Shown: in pieces, positions 8,655 to 18,054 of the stretch
How positions within the stretch are numbered: the stretch's first letter is position 1
Layout of the letters: the number at the start of each line of letters is the position of its first letter
The notes under the pieces: model-generated
Told to the model about the DNA's origin: nothing
Databases searched by the model: none
Seen by the model: the letters and a program-made list of their open reading frames with translations, nothing else
Translations under genes and position numbers: made by a program
Assembly (NCBI GenBank): GCA_029719485.1
Contig: CP120722.1
Coordinates: 3,286,001-3,350,000, forward strand
DNA: 64,000 nucleotides
DNA from: Kiritimatiellota bacterium B12222
GTDB taxonomy: Bacteria > Verrucomicrobiota > Kiritimatiellia > SS1-B-03-39 > UBA6053
Reading direction: 5' to 3'

Positions 8655-9917
8655 TTAAAGCGCGTTATCCCAGGCCTCCAGCATCTGATCCAGCAAGGCA
8701 TCACTGTGCAACACAGACAAAAAGGAGGTCTCAAAAGGAGAAGGAGGCAAATAAATGCCCGCGTCCAACATCTTGTGAAACACCGATGTAAATCGATCCG
8801 TGTCCGAATCCATGACCTCAGCAAAATTTTGAGGTTCCGATGCTCGGAAGAAGATCGAAAACATACTTCCGAACCTCGGAATCGATACCGGAATGCCTTT
8901 AGCCGCAGCCGAAGCTTTCATCGCATCAGTCAAACGCTCGCAGCGTGACGCCAAATCCGCAAAGGGATCCAAGGCCTGCAGTTTGCGTAAGTTGGCCAAG
9001 CCCGCAGCCATACACAGGGGATTTCCACTCAAGGTTCCCGCCTGATACACTGGCCCGTCTGGTGCCAAATGATCCATGATTTCTGCAGAACCTCCTACGG
9101 CTCCAATCGGTAAACCACCGCCAATAATTTTACCCAAGGTTACCAAATCGGGTTGGGCTTCACAGAGATTCGCATAGGCCCCAAAAGTTAAACGGTAACC
9201 TGTGATCACTTCATCAAAAATCAACAAAGCTCCAGCCTCATCACAGAGCTGACGCAACTGCATTAAATATCCAGCTTGAGGCAAAACCAACCCCATGTTG
9301 GCTGCCAAAGGCTCCACCACGATCGCAGCCAAATCATCCGCGTGCTCACGCACCAATTGTGTCACCGCCTCCACATCATTAAAGGGACAAACCAAGGTGC
9401 TGCCCGCAGCTTCCGAGGTCACACCTGCACTGGAGGCCGAGGCAATTCCCGCCACGCCACTTCCCGCCTGCACCAGCATCGAATCCGTATGTCCATGATA
9501 GCAACCGCTAAATTTTAAAATTTTATTCCGACCGGTGTACCCTCGAGCCAATCGCAAGGCCGTCATTACAGCTTCGGTACCACTGTTCACCAAACGGACT
9601 TTGTCCATCACCCGGATTGATCCCGTCAGCAATTCCGCCATTTCAATTTCGGCTTCGGTCGTGACCGCGTAACTGGTTCCTTTCACTGCGGCCTCTTGTA
9701 AAGCCTTCACCACATCCGGATCGGCATGCCCCAAAATCATCGGTCCAAAGGACAAACAAAAATCCAAGAGTTTGCGATCATCGCGCGTGTAGAGAAACGG
9801 CCCCTCCGCCCGTTCCGCATACAGCGGATTCCCGCCTACAGATTTAAATGCACGGGCAGGGCTATTAACGCCGCCAGGAATGACAGAAAGGGCTCGGGAA
9901 TGTAGATCGTTGTTCAT
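8655..9917 (-). CDS. hemL: Glutamate-1-semialdehyde 2,1-aminomutase
   Basis: This PLP enzyme converts glutamate-1-semialdehyde to 5-aminolevulinate in the C5 route to heme and other tetrapyrroles. It has 420 residues, the usual length. It starts MNNDLHSRALSVIPGGVNSP with ARAF following, typical for HemL. FSGCYHGHTDSMLVQAGSG is the substrate and phosphate region, LIFDEVITGYRLTFGAY holds the Asp that contacts the pyridine nitrogen, and LVTLGKIIGGGLPIGAVGG carries the PLP-binding Lys. It is a single gene between a strong terminator and a GH43 remnant. GGGAGG lies just upstream of the ATG. Confidence 0.96.
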   Translation of the reverse strand: MNNDLHSRALSVIPGGVNSPARAFKSVGGNPLYAERAEGPFLYTRDDRKLLDFCLSFGPMILGHADPDVVKALQEAAVKGTSYAVTTEAEIEMAELLTGSIRVMDKVRLVNSGTEAVMTALRLARGYTGRNKILKFSGCYHGHTDSMLVQAGSGVAGIASASSAGVTSEAAGSTLVCPFNDVEAVTQLVREHADDLAAIVVEPLAANMGLVLPQAGYLMQLRQLCDEAGALLIFDEVITGYRLTFGAYANLCEAQPDLVTLGKIIGGGLPIGAVGGSAEIMDHLAPDGPVYQAGTLSGNPLCMAAGLANLRKLQALDPFADLASRCERLTDAMKASAAAKGIPVSIPRFGSMFSIFFRASEPQNFAEVMDSDTDRFTSVFHKMLDAGIYLPPSPFETSFLSVLHSDALLDQMLEAWDNAL

Positions 9918-10008
9918 GCCCTCCCGCTACCCCAATAAATATCCTTTGGCAAGAAACAGAAAGCAATGATCTCAGGAACAACGCAACTCAGGCCTCCGCC
10001 TTCAAGAC

Positions 10009-10326
10009 TCAGCTAAAATGAAAAGAGCGCAGATCAAACAACCGACCGCTCCCGCAATAAAGCAAATAACTTTTGCCCCGTAGCCTGAAGGCATCGGGGG
10101 CATGTAAACTTTGTGTGTGGGGACTGTGCGACCGATCCAAATGAAAGACCTCACCATGATCCGTCCAAGTCTGTAAATCATCCGAGGAATACACATGCAT
10201 CTGATCACTACAGGAAACCGTATCCCCACTCACATCTATCGACCCATAGAGATAAAGACGTCCATCCGGAGCCACATGGGCTTCCACATCGGGCACAAAA
10301 ACAGTGAGAGGCAACAAAGGATTCAA
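10009..10326 (-). pseudogene. Remnant of a GH43-type glycosidase (N-terminal fragment)
   Basis: A 105-residue frame resembles only the start of a glycoside hydrolase family 43 five-bladed propeller: FVPDVEAHVAPDGRLYLYGS, then HVYSSDDLQTWTDHGEVF and LHAPDAFRLRGKSYLLYCG. Family members are usually 280-550 residues, so at least two thirds is missing, including the later catalytic acid. The frame ends at a stop right after blade 1-2 sequence, and no continuation is visible before hemL. In the family these enzymes cleave arabinan or xylan side chains. Here it is almost certainly non-functional. I cannot tell whether a deletion or a recombination event cut it. Confidence 0.7.
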
Positions 10327-10389
10327 AACTCAAGGGCATACATTACCCCCGTCACTTTCCACAAATCTTTCCGGTTTGAATTTAATGAG

Positions 10390-10410
10390 ATCGCAAGTTC
10401 TGCTTGCGAT
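10390..10410 (+). promoter_or_regulatory. Stem-loop in the leader of transaldolase
   Basis: A perfect 8-bp stem (ATCGCAAG, loop TTCTG, CTTGCGAT) lies 28 nt upstream of the transaldolase start. It has no T-run, so it is not an ordinary terminator. It may affect mRNA stability or translation. No clear Shine-Dalgarno sequence precedes the ATG at 10439. Confidence 0.4.
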
Positions 10411-10438
10411 AGCCCTAAATACGCATTAGAACTCATAC

Positions 10439-11362
10439 ATGAACCAACTCGAACAACTCAAACAGTTTACCACCGTCGTAGCTGACACTGGCGATTTTGA
10501 ATCCATGCGCGAATACAAACCGCAGGATGCCACTACAAATCCTTCACTGATCCTCAAAGCCGTCCAAAAAGACGAATACCGTCCTTTGCTCGACCAAGCG
10601 AAAGCAGATCATGCAGGAAGCAGTACCGATGAAATTATTGATCAAACCCTGATCCTCTTCGGTCGTAAAATTTTAGATATCGTGCCTGGCCGCGTCTCTA
10701 CCGAAGTGGATGCTCGTTTATCCTTCGATACCCAAGGCACCCTCGATAAAGCCCGTAAATTGATTGCCCTCTACGAAGCTGCAGGCGTTCCGCGCGAACG
10801 GGTATTAATCAAGATTGCCTCCACCTGGGAAGGCATCAGAGCCGCGGAACAATTGGAAAAAGAAAATATCCACTGTAACCTCACCCTGCTGTTCTCTTTC
10901 GCCCAAGCCGTGGCTTGTGCCGAAGCCAAGGTTCAACTCATTTCCCCCTTCGTCGGTCGTATTTATGATTGGTACAAAAATGAAACGGGTAATGAATACG
11001 TGGGAGCTGCAGATCCGGGCGTATTATCTGTCCAGAAAATCTACCGCTACTACAAAACACATGGCTACGCCACTGAAGTAATGGGCGCGAGTTTCCGTAA
11101 CATCGGTGAAATCCAAGCCTTGGCCGGATGTGACCTGCTCACCATCAGCCCCAACTTGCTCGAAGAACTGCAACAGACCGCAGGAACCCTCCCACAAGCA
11201 TTGTCCGAATCTGACAGCTCTAATGATGCAAAAATTCATCTGACCGAAACGGCCTTCCGTTGGGAACACAATCAAGACCCCATGGCCGTCGAAAAATTGG
11301 GTCAAGGCATCCGTGGATTTGCCGCAGATACCCTGAAACTTGAAGCGTTGATCGAAAGCTAA
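10439..11362 (+). CDS. tal: Transaldolase (TalB type)
   Basis: Transaldolase moves a dihydroxyacetone unit between sedoheptulose-7-phosphate and glyceraldehyde-3-phosphate in the non-oxidative pentose phosphate pathway. The protein has 307 residues, close to the ~315 of the classical TalB class. It starts [20 protein letters not shown] and contains [16 protein letters not shown] (conserved DATTNPSL). [17 protein letters not shown] carries the Schiff-base Lys, and [19 protein letters not shown] and [12 protein letters not shown] are the remaining family signatures. It stands alone, followed by a palindromic repeat and the CRISPR array. A stem-loop lies in its leader. Confidence 0.95.
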   Translation: MNQLEQLKQFTTVVADTGDFESMREYKPQDATTNPSLILKAVQKDEYRPLLDQAKADHAGSSTDEIIDQTLILFGRKILDIVPGRVSTEVDARLSFDTQGTLDKARKLIALYEAAGVPRERVLIKIASTWEGIRAAEQLEKENIHCNLTLLFSFAQAVACAEAKVQLISPFVGRIYDWYKNETGNEYVGAADPGVLSVQKIYRYYKTHGYATEVMGASFRNIGEIQALAGCDLLTISPNLLEELQQTAGTLPQALSESDSSNDAKIHLTETAFRWEHNQDPMAVEKLGQGIRGFAADTLKLEALIES

Positions 11363-11384
11363 GGCTTGTACGATCCTAAGGAAT

Positions 11385-11497
11385 GAGCCGTAAACGGCGA
11401 CATCTACATACCGTAGCTGTCTCCGTTTATGCTACAGATCTCAACCTACGCCCACAACAACCCTCGCGGGCATGGGCCGTAAACGGCGCCATCTACA
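11385..11497. repeat. REP-like palindromic element plus a half copy
   Basis: From 11385 the sequence GCCGTAAACGGCGACATCTAC is followed after 5 nt by an inverted, slightly altered copy (GTAGCTGTCTCCGTTTAT, to about 11431), giving a stem of about 18 bp with two mismatches. A second direct copy of the left arm (CCGTAAACGGCGCCATCTAC) lies at 11477-11496. A further partial match (TAAACGGCGCCAT) is near 40285. This looks like a dispersed intergenic palindrome. The hairpin could also end transcription of transaldolase. Confidence 0.5.
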
Positions 11498-11508
11498 ACT
11501 CAACACCA

Positions 11509-12729
11509 CAAAACCCTGAAGGGAAAATGAAATCAGTTCACAGCCGCGTGGTGAAGATGGGGAATGGGATTGGGGTTGTCCCTGAAGGGAAAATGAAATC
11601 AGTTCACAGCTCTGGGTGAGAGAATCGAGCGGTGGGGCGGTTGTCCCTGAAGGGAAAATGAAATCAGTTCACAGCATATTGATGCGGCTGGCTATCAGGT
11701 TTTGGTTGTCCCTGAAGGGAAAATGAAATCAGTTCACAGCCTGTACGCATAGTTTGTTATGGTCGGGGGTGTTGTCCCTGAAGGGAAAATGAAATCAGTT
11801 CACAGCTATGATGACCTCTTCGGAATTCGCCCCAACGTTGTCCCTGAAGGGAAAATGAAATCAGTTCACAGCCTTTAATAAGGATGGGCCGGGCTCGTTA
11901 TCGTTGTCCCTGAAGGGAAAATGAAATCAGTTCACAGCCCCGCAACTGCCTTGCAAAGCGCGCCACAAGTTGTCCCTGAAGGGAAAATGAAATCAGTTCA
12001 CAGCCGGTGGATGATTCGGGTTACGTGGAATATGTTGTCCCTGAAGGGAAAATGAAATCAGTTCACAGCCTGATTGGGCGGATGGGTTGGACGGGTCTGG
12101 TTGTCCCTGAAGGGAAAATGAAATCAGTTCACAGCAAGTCACCTTTAACTGTTACAGCCTCCCCGGTTGTCCCTGAAGGGAAAATGAAATCAGTTCACAG
12201 CCGTGGGACTAACCATAATGATGGTTGCTTCGTTGTCCCTGAAGGGAAAATGAAATCAGTTCACAGCAACGCCTGTCTGAGCTACGAGTGAAGCAATGTT
12301 GTCCCTGAAGGGAAAATGAAATCAGTTCACAGCTTGTACCGTGATGTCGTTGTAAACGAGATGGTTGTCCCTGAAGGGAAAATGAAATCAGTTCACAGCA
12401 GTGGTGGCGGTGGATAAAAAAGTCTGGCTGTTGTCCCTGAAGGGAAAATGAAATCAGTTCACAGCTCGCCCAAGTAAAACCAATCTGCCTAGATTGTTGT
12501 CCCTGAAGGGAAAATGAAATCAGTTCACAGCACATCCGCCCATCTCTGCGTTGAGTACATTGTTGTCCCTGAAGGGAAAATGAAATCAGTTCACAGCACC
12601 ATGGCTCGTGATTATCGTGAAGTGTCTGTTGTCCCTGAAGGGAAAATGAAATCAGTTCACAGCAATTTGAAGGGTTAGATGTTTCCGAGTTCAGTTGTCC
12701 CTGAAGGGAAAATGAAATCAGTTCACAGC
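11509..12729 (-). CRISPR. Type II-C CRISPR array, 19 repeats and 18 spacers
   Basis: Repeats are 36 nt. On the plus strand they begin GTTGTCCCTGAAGGG and end ATCAGTTCACAGC. Eighteen copies appear identical, and spacers are 29 or 30 nt, mostly 30. Repeat starts are 11509, 11575, 11640, 11705, 11771, 11837, 11903, 11969, 12034, 12100, 12166, 12232, 12298, 12364, 12430, 12496, 12562, 12628 and 12694. The 11509 copy is degenerate in its first five bases (CAAAACCCTG), which marks the trailer (oldest) end. Transcription is inferred to be on the minus strand, because the tracrRNA anti-repeat and terminator are on that strand and the cas-proximal end carries intact repeats. In that orientation the repeat begins GCTGTGAACTGATTTCA. 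Confidence 0.98.
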
Positions 12730-12854
12730 CCCATCGAATATACAGTCATATCGCTTAAGGATTTAGACGAATTCAACGGGCTAAAAACTGAATAATGTTC
12801 ATACAGAGATTTAAAAATATTCAATTTTCAATGAACCTTCCCTTAATACCCTGA
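12730..12854 (-). promoter_or_regulatory. CRISPR leader
   Basis: This AT-rich 125-bp stretch lies between the cas-proximal repeat and the tracrRNA terminator. It is on the side expected for the leader, given the degenerate repeat at the other end and the minus-strand transcription. It would hold the array promoter and the integration site for new spacers. I could not single out one convincing -35/-10 pair. Confidence 0.6.
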
Positions 12855-12931
12855 TAAAAAACAAGCCCCACAGAAGCGGGGCGATAGGAAATAAATCCTT
12901 CGGCATAAAGCCTTACTGTGAATTGATTTCA
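12855..12931 (-). ncRNA. tracrRNA of the type II-C system
   Basis: On the minus strand, TGAAATCAATTCACAGT (12931-12915) pairs with the repeat 5' end GCTGTGAACTGATTTCA over 17 positions with one mismatch and one G-U pair. Downstream come a small hairpin candidate (AAGGCTTTATGCC) and then a GCCCC...GGGGC hairpin (12882-12865) followed by TTGTTTTTT, a Rho-independent end near 12855. Order and spacing (anti-repeat, short stem, terminator) match known tracrRNAs. The boundaries are predictions. A longer 5' form could add an AAGGG segment that pairs with CCCTT of the repeat. Confidence 0.85.
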
Positions 12932-12937
12932 GGCTTA

Positions 12938-12967
12938 AGAATACCCTTGTTTTATATTGGTTGTCAA
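12938..12967 (-). promoter_or_regulatory. Predicted tracrRNA promoter
   Basis: On the minus strand a perfect TTGACA (12967-12962) is followed after 18 nt by TATTCT (12943-12938), which matches the -10 consensus at four of six positions. Transcription would then begin close to 12931, right at the anti-repeat. The promoter sits between the cas2 stop and the tracrRNA. Confidence 0.65.
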
Positions 12968-12973
12968 GAGGGT

Positions 12974-13318
12974 TTAAAACATTTCCAGCTGTGCGGGGGC
13001 AGTGGGTGGTTTTTCTTTTGTGGCCCCTCTTACATTCAGAATATTTCCGAATTGTTTGTCAGTAATGGACACAATGCTTACATGTCCCTCTGGGGGAATC
13101 ACTTTCCGTATACGGTTAATGTGAACAGTGGCATTCTCTTTGCTCGCACAATGTCGGATATAGACAGAAAACTGCATCATGGTAAAACCATCATCCATCA
13201 AGTCCTTCCGAAATTTTGTAGCTCGTTTCCGCTGCTTCACACAGGTAACAGGCAAGTCAAAAAACACAAATAGCCACATAATACGATAGGACTCCGCAGC
13301 AAGTTGTTGTGAGCTCAT
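12974..13318 (-). CDS. cas2: CRISPR-associated endoribonuclease Cas2
   Basis: Cas2 bridges two Cas1 dimers in the spacer-integration complex. The protein has 114 residues. The ferredoxin-like fold begins MWLFVFFDLPV, with the conserved Asp after FF, and continues RATKFRKDLMDDGFTMMQFS with VYIRHC. That is the normal Cas2 pattern, ending in a longer, Pro/Ala-containing tail. Its start codon overlaps the cas1 stop (ATGA, 13315-13318), so the two are translationally coupled. It is the last protein gene before the tracrRNA and array. Confidence 0.95.
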   Translation of the reverse strand: MSSQQLAAESYRIMWLFVFFDLPVTCVKQRKRATKFRKDLMDDGFTMMQFSVYIRHCASKENATVHINRIRKVIPPEGHVSIVSITDKQFGNILNVRGATKEKPPTAPAQLEMF

Positions 13319-14214
13319 TTCAGTTCAGGTAGAAGAATCTCAATACGGTTATTCGCGAAACACCGGGTTAATGATGCCGTGGTCGTTGTCAATGCCACTG
13401 TAAGTGGGCGACGTTTCCCATCTATATGGGTATCGGTGGTCAAAATTTTCAACAATCCCTGTTTGGAATCAGGAGTCAGCTCTTCACCAACAGCACCGGC
13501 ATCCAGCAACTCACAAACAGCTCTATCCACATAAGGCCGATAGGGTTCCATCACATCGTCAGCCAACGCAAATGGGTTATATCGGTTCCGATGATGAACC
13601 CCTAAAGCACAATACAGTCCAGATGAAACCAAGGCTCTGGCGGTTGCCGCACGGAGAATCGCGTACCCATAATTTAAATATTGATTCGGAGAACAGCCCT
13701 CACGTTCCCTTTTAAAATTTGGATCCTCTATCAGCATTTGCCAGTATCTTCTGGCTGCAGTTCCCTCACGGTTATCTGCATCATCACTCTTTACATCTTT
13801 TGCCATACGTAAAAGCGCCTGATATCCTGCTGTATCACGCAGCTTCAACAGCAAGGCTTGATTTGTAATTTTCTGTTGAACGATACGCTTCCAAAGATTC
13901 TTTTTCAGCGGTGATGACGATTCAATCTGGTAACGTAAAGTTTCTGCATGGGTTTGATTACCAGCAAAACTTTGCAACATCGCAGCGGGCATATGGTTGC
14001 CATCACAAAATATTACCGCCACCCCATTATCATTTAGTTTTTCAATAAGCTGTATCGAAATTGTAATCGCAGGGTTCTCAAGAACAACATAGCCTACATC
14101 TTCCAAAGGAACAATTCGTTCCTCTTGGTCCGGATCCCGGGGGTTAAACCGTACCTGACCATTCTTAATTCCCAAATAACACGGGGAAGCAAAAAGAAGT
14201 GTTCTTTTAATCAT
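13315..14214 (-). CDS. cas1: CRISPR-associated integrase Cas1
   Basis: Cas1 inserts new spacers at the leader end of the array. The protein has 299 residues. The metal-binding active site is visible as Glu150 (DNREGTAARRYWQML), His207/His208 (ALGVHHRNRYNPFALADD) and the acidic residues that follow, with VMEPYRPYVD. The N-terminal beta-domain starts MIKRTLLFASPCYLGIKNGQ. This sequence type and the cas9-cas1-cas2 order without csn2 or cas4 indicate subtype II-C. It starts 6 bp after the cas9 stop. Confidence 0.97.
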   Translation of the reverse strand: MIKRTLLFASPCYLGIKNGQVRFNPRDPDQEERIVPLEDVGYVVLENPAITISIQLIEKLNDNGVAVIFCDGNHMPAAMLQSFAGNQTHAETLRYQIESSSPLKKNLWKRIVQQKITNQALLLKLRDTAGYQALLRMAKDVKSDDADNREGTAARRYWQMLIEDPNFKREREGCSPNQYLNYGYAILRAATARALVSSGLYCALGVHHRNRYNPFALADDVMEPYRPYVDRAVCELLDAGAVGEELTPDSKQGLLKILTTDTHIDGKRRPLTVALTTTTASLTRCFANNRIEILLPELK

Positions 14215-14220
14215 CTTAAC

Positions 14221-17200
14221 CTACTCAAGCCATGTGACTTCTCCAGTGTCAGAGATTTTAAAATGTTGCCCTTCCACTTTTACACATAATTTATTGGTAG
14301 CCATACGTAATTTTTCAGGTAACACCTCTTCATTCCAGTCAATTTTCGAGACACCTTTCCCCAAATCTCCTGCAGGTTTTGCGGTCATATTTTTACGAAA
14401 CTGTATTTGCCCACCTTCCATAACCGTCACTTTGTAAAGTCTTTGCACAAGATTCTGTTGGGATAATTTTTTTATATCCTCATTCTCTCGCTGACAGAAA
14501 AGAACTTGAGTACCCGTTTTTAAAACTGCAGCTTTTCGCAAACCTTTTCCGTCAACCTCAGGGAGAACTGTTTCCCAGGTGTTATTTTTCCAAGCCATCA
14601 CCGCTTCCATGTTCGAAAGTTTCAACCAATCAGATTTAGGTTTCCCCTTTACCTGACCTCGGTAAAGTGCGGTAAGGTAATTCCCGTCATTCGCAGCATA
14701 CATCGACTGCTTATGTTCTTTTCTTGATTGATCCCGATGCGCTTTAAGCTCAATCATTGAATCCGGTTTCACTCGGTCATAAACACGGACTTTTCTGATC
14801 GGAACATTACGGGATTCATCAAACCAAATCTCATCCCCAGTTTGAAGCTTCTCTTTCTGTTCCATTACACATTTTCGAATCACGGGGTCCACTATCAGAT
14901 CAAAATCTTTAAAAGTTTTATCCAGTTTTTTCCGCACCACACAAACAACCTCTCCGGATTGCTTTGCGCCCGCTTCTATGGGGTGCTGAATTTTCCCGTA
15001 ATTGGTTTCTTTATGCAGGGAGCCTCGAACGGTATCTCCACCAATGTACACAGCTTTTCCATCAGCATTCGAAATAACTTTCCCATTCTTTCGCAACTTT
15101 TGGAATGACTGCTTCAGCAAAAGATCTTTATGGTGATGAACAATAATCACGTCTTCGGAAATTTTCTCATTCAGGTATTGTGCAAATCCATCCCAAGGTT
15201 CCGGTGATTTTGGACGTTTACCGTTGTTGAACTCATAACGCTCGAACTCATGAAAATACTGAGCCAGGTCACGATAAAAGGCAGGGCGAATACTTGCGGC
15301 AATGACCGCATCAATACAGTGATGCACATGCTGATCTCTGGACTTGTTGGTTAAGCCCCAAATCTCTTTCATTTTCGATAGCGCGGAAGCCTTCATCGAG
15401 TACACGCGTTCGAAATAACTTTTCAGGAAGAGTACAGCATATTTTGAAATGATACGAGTATCGACTAATTGACTGTTAAGAAATCCTTCAGGAACTTCGG
15501 TCACTTCAAAATTTCTCAATTTGTCTTTCCAGTACCGTAATTCCATGCGGTGAAACAACAATCGTTGCCGGGCAGCATCTTTGGACGCTTTGTCAGTTGC
15601 GACTCTCGCCGAGAGAGCATCCCGGGCACAAATGTCCTCCAAGGAATTAATTTTGGGTTCCCATAATTTACGGGCCCGATCCAATATCGCCTCGTGATTT
15701 TCAAGTTCATGCGGGATACGATTCCGCTTCACCTCCCGGTTAAACCCTCTTTCACACAAAGTAAGGTTGGTTTGCGCATCATCAAATCTTCTGCTTTGTG
15801 GAATGGTATGCTCAATGTCATACACCGGATTTTCCCCTAAGAAATCTGTCAGCGAAATTTGCGTATCCGTATATAGACAACGTTCCTCCTGCTCTACCCA
15901 AAGCTGATATTTCAGAAGGTTTATTTCATTCAACAGGAAACCCGCCTCTTCAATTTTCTTACCGTACCCTTCCCGTAACTTTTCCCTTTCACGCTGGTAT
16001 CGATATATCGCAGCCCGATCATTTGCATTATTCAGATCACGCGCCATCTCCACTTGTACAATGGTCTCACTGTCAATAATACCTTTCATCAACAGTTCAT
16101 TTACAATCGCCCGCATCCGGTGCATGGTCCGCATAAACACAGGGTTCCGGATGGATGCGATTCTCGGAGATCCCAGAAGTTCATCTGTTTTTGGATATGC
16201 TTCAGTGGCAGAAGGATGATAAATATATTTTTTTATAGCATCTCTGGATAACCCATAGTCATCATGCAGCATGTCTTCCACTCTTTCCTGTATACTGCGA
16301 ACCTTGATATAATTTATATCTGAAGGTTTAGGAATATATCTGACCTTACAACTATTCATGACCTGTCCGGCGAGTTCTTCTTGAAGATCCTCCTTCATTT
16401 CAGACCACACCTTTCCACCCAATGCTGCACGAAGACTATTACGAATACGGGATTCTGTTTCACGACGGCTCAACCCTGAAGCCAAATACATCGATAAATC
16501 CTGCACATCTTCAGCACGGAAATATTTAATTAATGAATTTATAGCCCTTTCAACTGCTCGGTCAGTACGGTGCGTCTCTAGGATCCCTCCAATTTTTCCT
16601 ACAACCTCAGATTTAACATCCTCCCATTCCAAGCCGTTTTTATTAAATATTGTGGATAGATTCGCCAAGAACACCGCATGAGAATAAATTAACCCTTGCT
16701 CCAGCCAAGGAAGAATCTTGAGAATGGCCTGCAAGCTTAATGTTCCATACCCCTGCTTCAGCGGATCACAAAATACCGCAACGTCTTCATCAGTCTCAAG
16801 TCCCAGTTGTGACACAGCAAATTGCTCAAGTTTTTGATGATCATCAAAATTATACATTGCATGCCATACATCCACAACCACTTGATCTTTCGTCTTCCCT
16901 TTTGCTTTGACGTAGCGGGTTTGTAACACATCAGGCCAATCCTTTCCGAAAAGACGAATCATCTTCTCCGTGGTCGGACTTGCCGGCACACCTGCATCTT
17001 TTCTAAAATTCAATCCCCAAAGGCTGATGTCCAGCTCATGCGGTTTTTCTGAAAACACACGTTTCGAGCGTTTGGGCGTAATTTGTCGTGCCAGAGCTTC
17101 AAATTTTTCAACTTTCTTTCTTGAAGCCATCCAGGCCAACACGATGGTTCTTTCTTCCGAATTCAATGGCCGATATTCAGATTTCCCCTGTGGTCGCAAC

Positions 17201-18054
17201 CGAATGTTATTCACAAACTGAACAGCACAAAAACGCTCATATACTGGATGAGATACAGGGATTCGCCTCTTTTTCGGCTCAAGTAAACAGGGACCCACCG
17301 TACCTTTTTGTGATTTCAATGGGCGTTGAAAAAAGATGGCATGCCTTAACTCATTAACCATTTCTTCGGGTAAGCGCTGAACCTCACAAATTTTATCAAA
17401 CTCTTCGATATAATCTCCACGGCCGGTGTACTGCCCTTCCCCTCGCATCGCCTTCTTTCCTTGACACTCTTCATAGAAATACTGTCCCAGTGTACGGTTT
17501 CCCCGAGCCTCTTTCTTTTCTTTAATCGCAGAGATGACAGCACCTTCTTTTTCATCCCCTGAGAGTCTATTGCTTTTGTAGCCTCTTCGCTGTGCGAGGT
17601 GGTATAAAGCCCTTCCCAATCTATAGCGATTCCTATCATCTGACAAATCCTGAGGCCGGGTAGCCATGAGCCACCGATAATAATAAGGGGTTGCAGGTTC
17701 TCCCCGTTCATCCCGCTCCCATATTCGTTGCCAAGCAATAAAAGATTCATCTGTGGGATATGCTTTCTCATACCTCCAAGCATCAATGGCCTCTAATGTA
17801 AGCCCTGGACAAAGATTGTGTTTCACCAAAATAGCCAAGGTAGCTTGTTTTCTCCATTTCCTACGTTGTTTAATTCTACGAGCCGCACGATACCCCGTCC
17901 GTTCAGAGGCCAGTGAGTATTCACCGGTTTTCCCATCCCCCACACCTTTGTTAAATACCTGAACCCCTTTTGCAACCAATGAGCCACCATTTGCAGAATC
18001 TACCACAGCCCAGCCCACACTATTTGTTCCTAAATCCAATCCAAGTGTTTTCAT
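14221..18054 (-). CDS. cas9: CRISPR-associated endonuclease Cas9 (type II-C)
   Basis: Cas9 cuts DNA matched by the spacer in the crRNA-tracrRNA guide. The protein has 1277 residues. RuvC-I is GLDLGTNSVGWAVVDS with Asp7. An Arg/Lys-rich bridge helix follows at about residues 52-72 (RTGYRAARRIKQRRKWRKQ). RuvC-II is IVQVEMARDLN with Glu669. The HNH domain has YDIEHTIPQSRRFD with His749 and NLTLCERGFNREVK. RuvC-III is HVHHCIDAVIAA with Asp915. All catalytic positions are intact, so nuclease activity is expected. The C-terminal PAM-interacting domain is present but its specificity cannot be read from sequence. A good AGGAG ribosome binding site precedes ATG 18054. It is the first gene of cas9-cas1-cas2. 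Confidence 0.98.
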   Translation of the reverse strand: MKTLGLDLGTNSVGWAVVDSANGGSLVAKGVQVFNKGVGDGKTGEYSLASERTGYRAARRIKQRRKWRKQATLAILVKHNLCPGLTLEAIDAWRYEKAYPTDESFIAWQRIWERDERGEPATPYYYRWLMATRPQDLSDDRNRYRLGRALYHLAQRRGYKSNRLSGDEKEGAVISAIKEKKEARGNRTLGQYFYEECQGKKAMRGEGQYTGRGDYIEEFDKICEVQRLPEEMVNELRHAIFFQRPLKSQKGTVGPCLLEPKKRRIPVSHPVYERFCAVQFVNNIRLRPQGKSEYRPLNSEERTIVLAWMASRKKVEKFEALARQITPKRSKRVFSEKPHELDISLWGLNFRKDAGVPASPTTEKMIRLFGKDWPDVLQTRYVKAKGKTKDQVVVDVWHAMYNFDDHQKLEQFAVSQLGLETDEDVAVFCDPLKQGYGTLSLQAILKILPWLEQGLIYSHAVFLANLSTIFNKNGLEWEDVKSEVVGKIGGILETHRTDRAVERAINSLIKYFRAEDVQDLSMYLASGLSRRETESRIRNSLRAALGGKVWSEMKEDLQEELAGQVMNSCKVRYIPKPSDINYIKVRSIQERVEDMLHDDYGLSRDAIKKYIYHPSATEAYPKTDELLGSPRIASIRNPVFMRTMHRMRAIVNELLMKGIIDSETIVQVEMARDLNNANDRAAIYRYQREREKLREGYGKKIEEAGFLLNEINLLKYQLWVEQEERCLYTDTQISLTDFLGENPVYDIEHTIPQSRRFDDAQTNLTLCERGFNREVKRNRIPHELENHEAILDRARKLWEPKINSLEDICARDALSARVATDKASKDAARQRLLFHRMELRYWKDKLRNFEVTEVPEGFLNSQLVDTRIISKYAVLFLKSYFERVYSMKASALSKMKEIWGLTNKSRDQHVHHCIDAVIAASIRPAFYRDLAQYFHEFERYEFNNGKRPKSPEPWDGFAQYLNEKISEDVIIVHHHKDLLLKQSFQKLRKNGKVISNADGKAVYIGGDTVRGSLHKETNYGKIQHPIEAGAKQSGEVVCVVRKKLDKTFKDFDLIVDPVIRKCVMEQKEKLQTGDEIWFDESRNVPIRKVRVYDRVKPDSMIELKAHRDQSRKEHKQSMYAANDGNYLTALYRGQVKGKPKSDWLKLSNMEAVMAWKNNTWETVLPEVDGKGLRKAAVLKTGTQVLFCQRENEDIKKLSQQNLVQRLYKVTVMEGGQIQFRKNMTAKPAGDLGKGVSKIDWNEEVLPEKLRMATNKLCVKVEGQHFKISDTGEVTWLE

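Noticed and set aside
12007-12535. Open frames through the CRISPR array on both strands
   Set aside because: They are composed of repeat and spacer sequence only.
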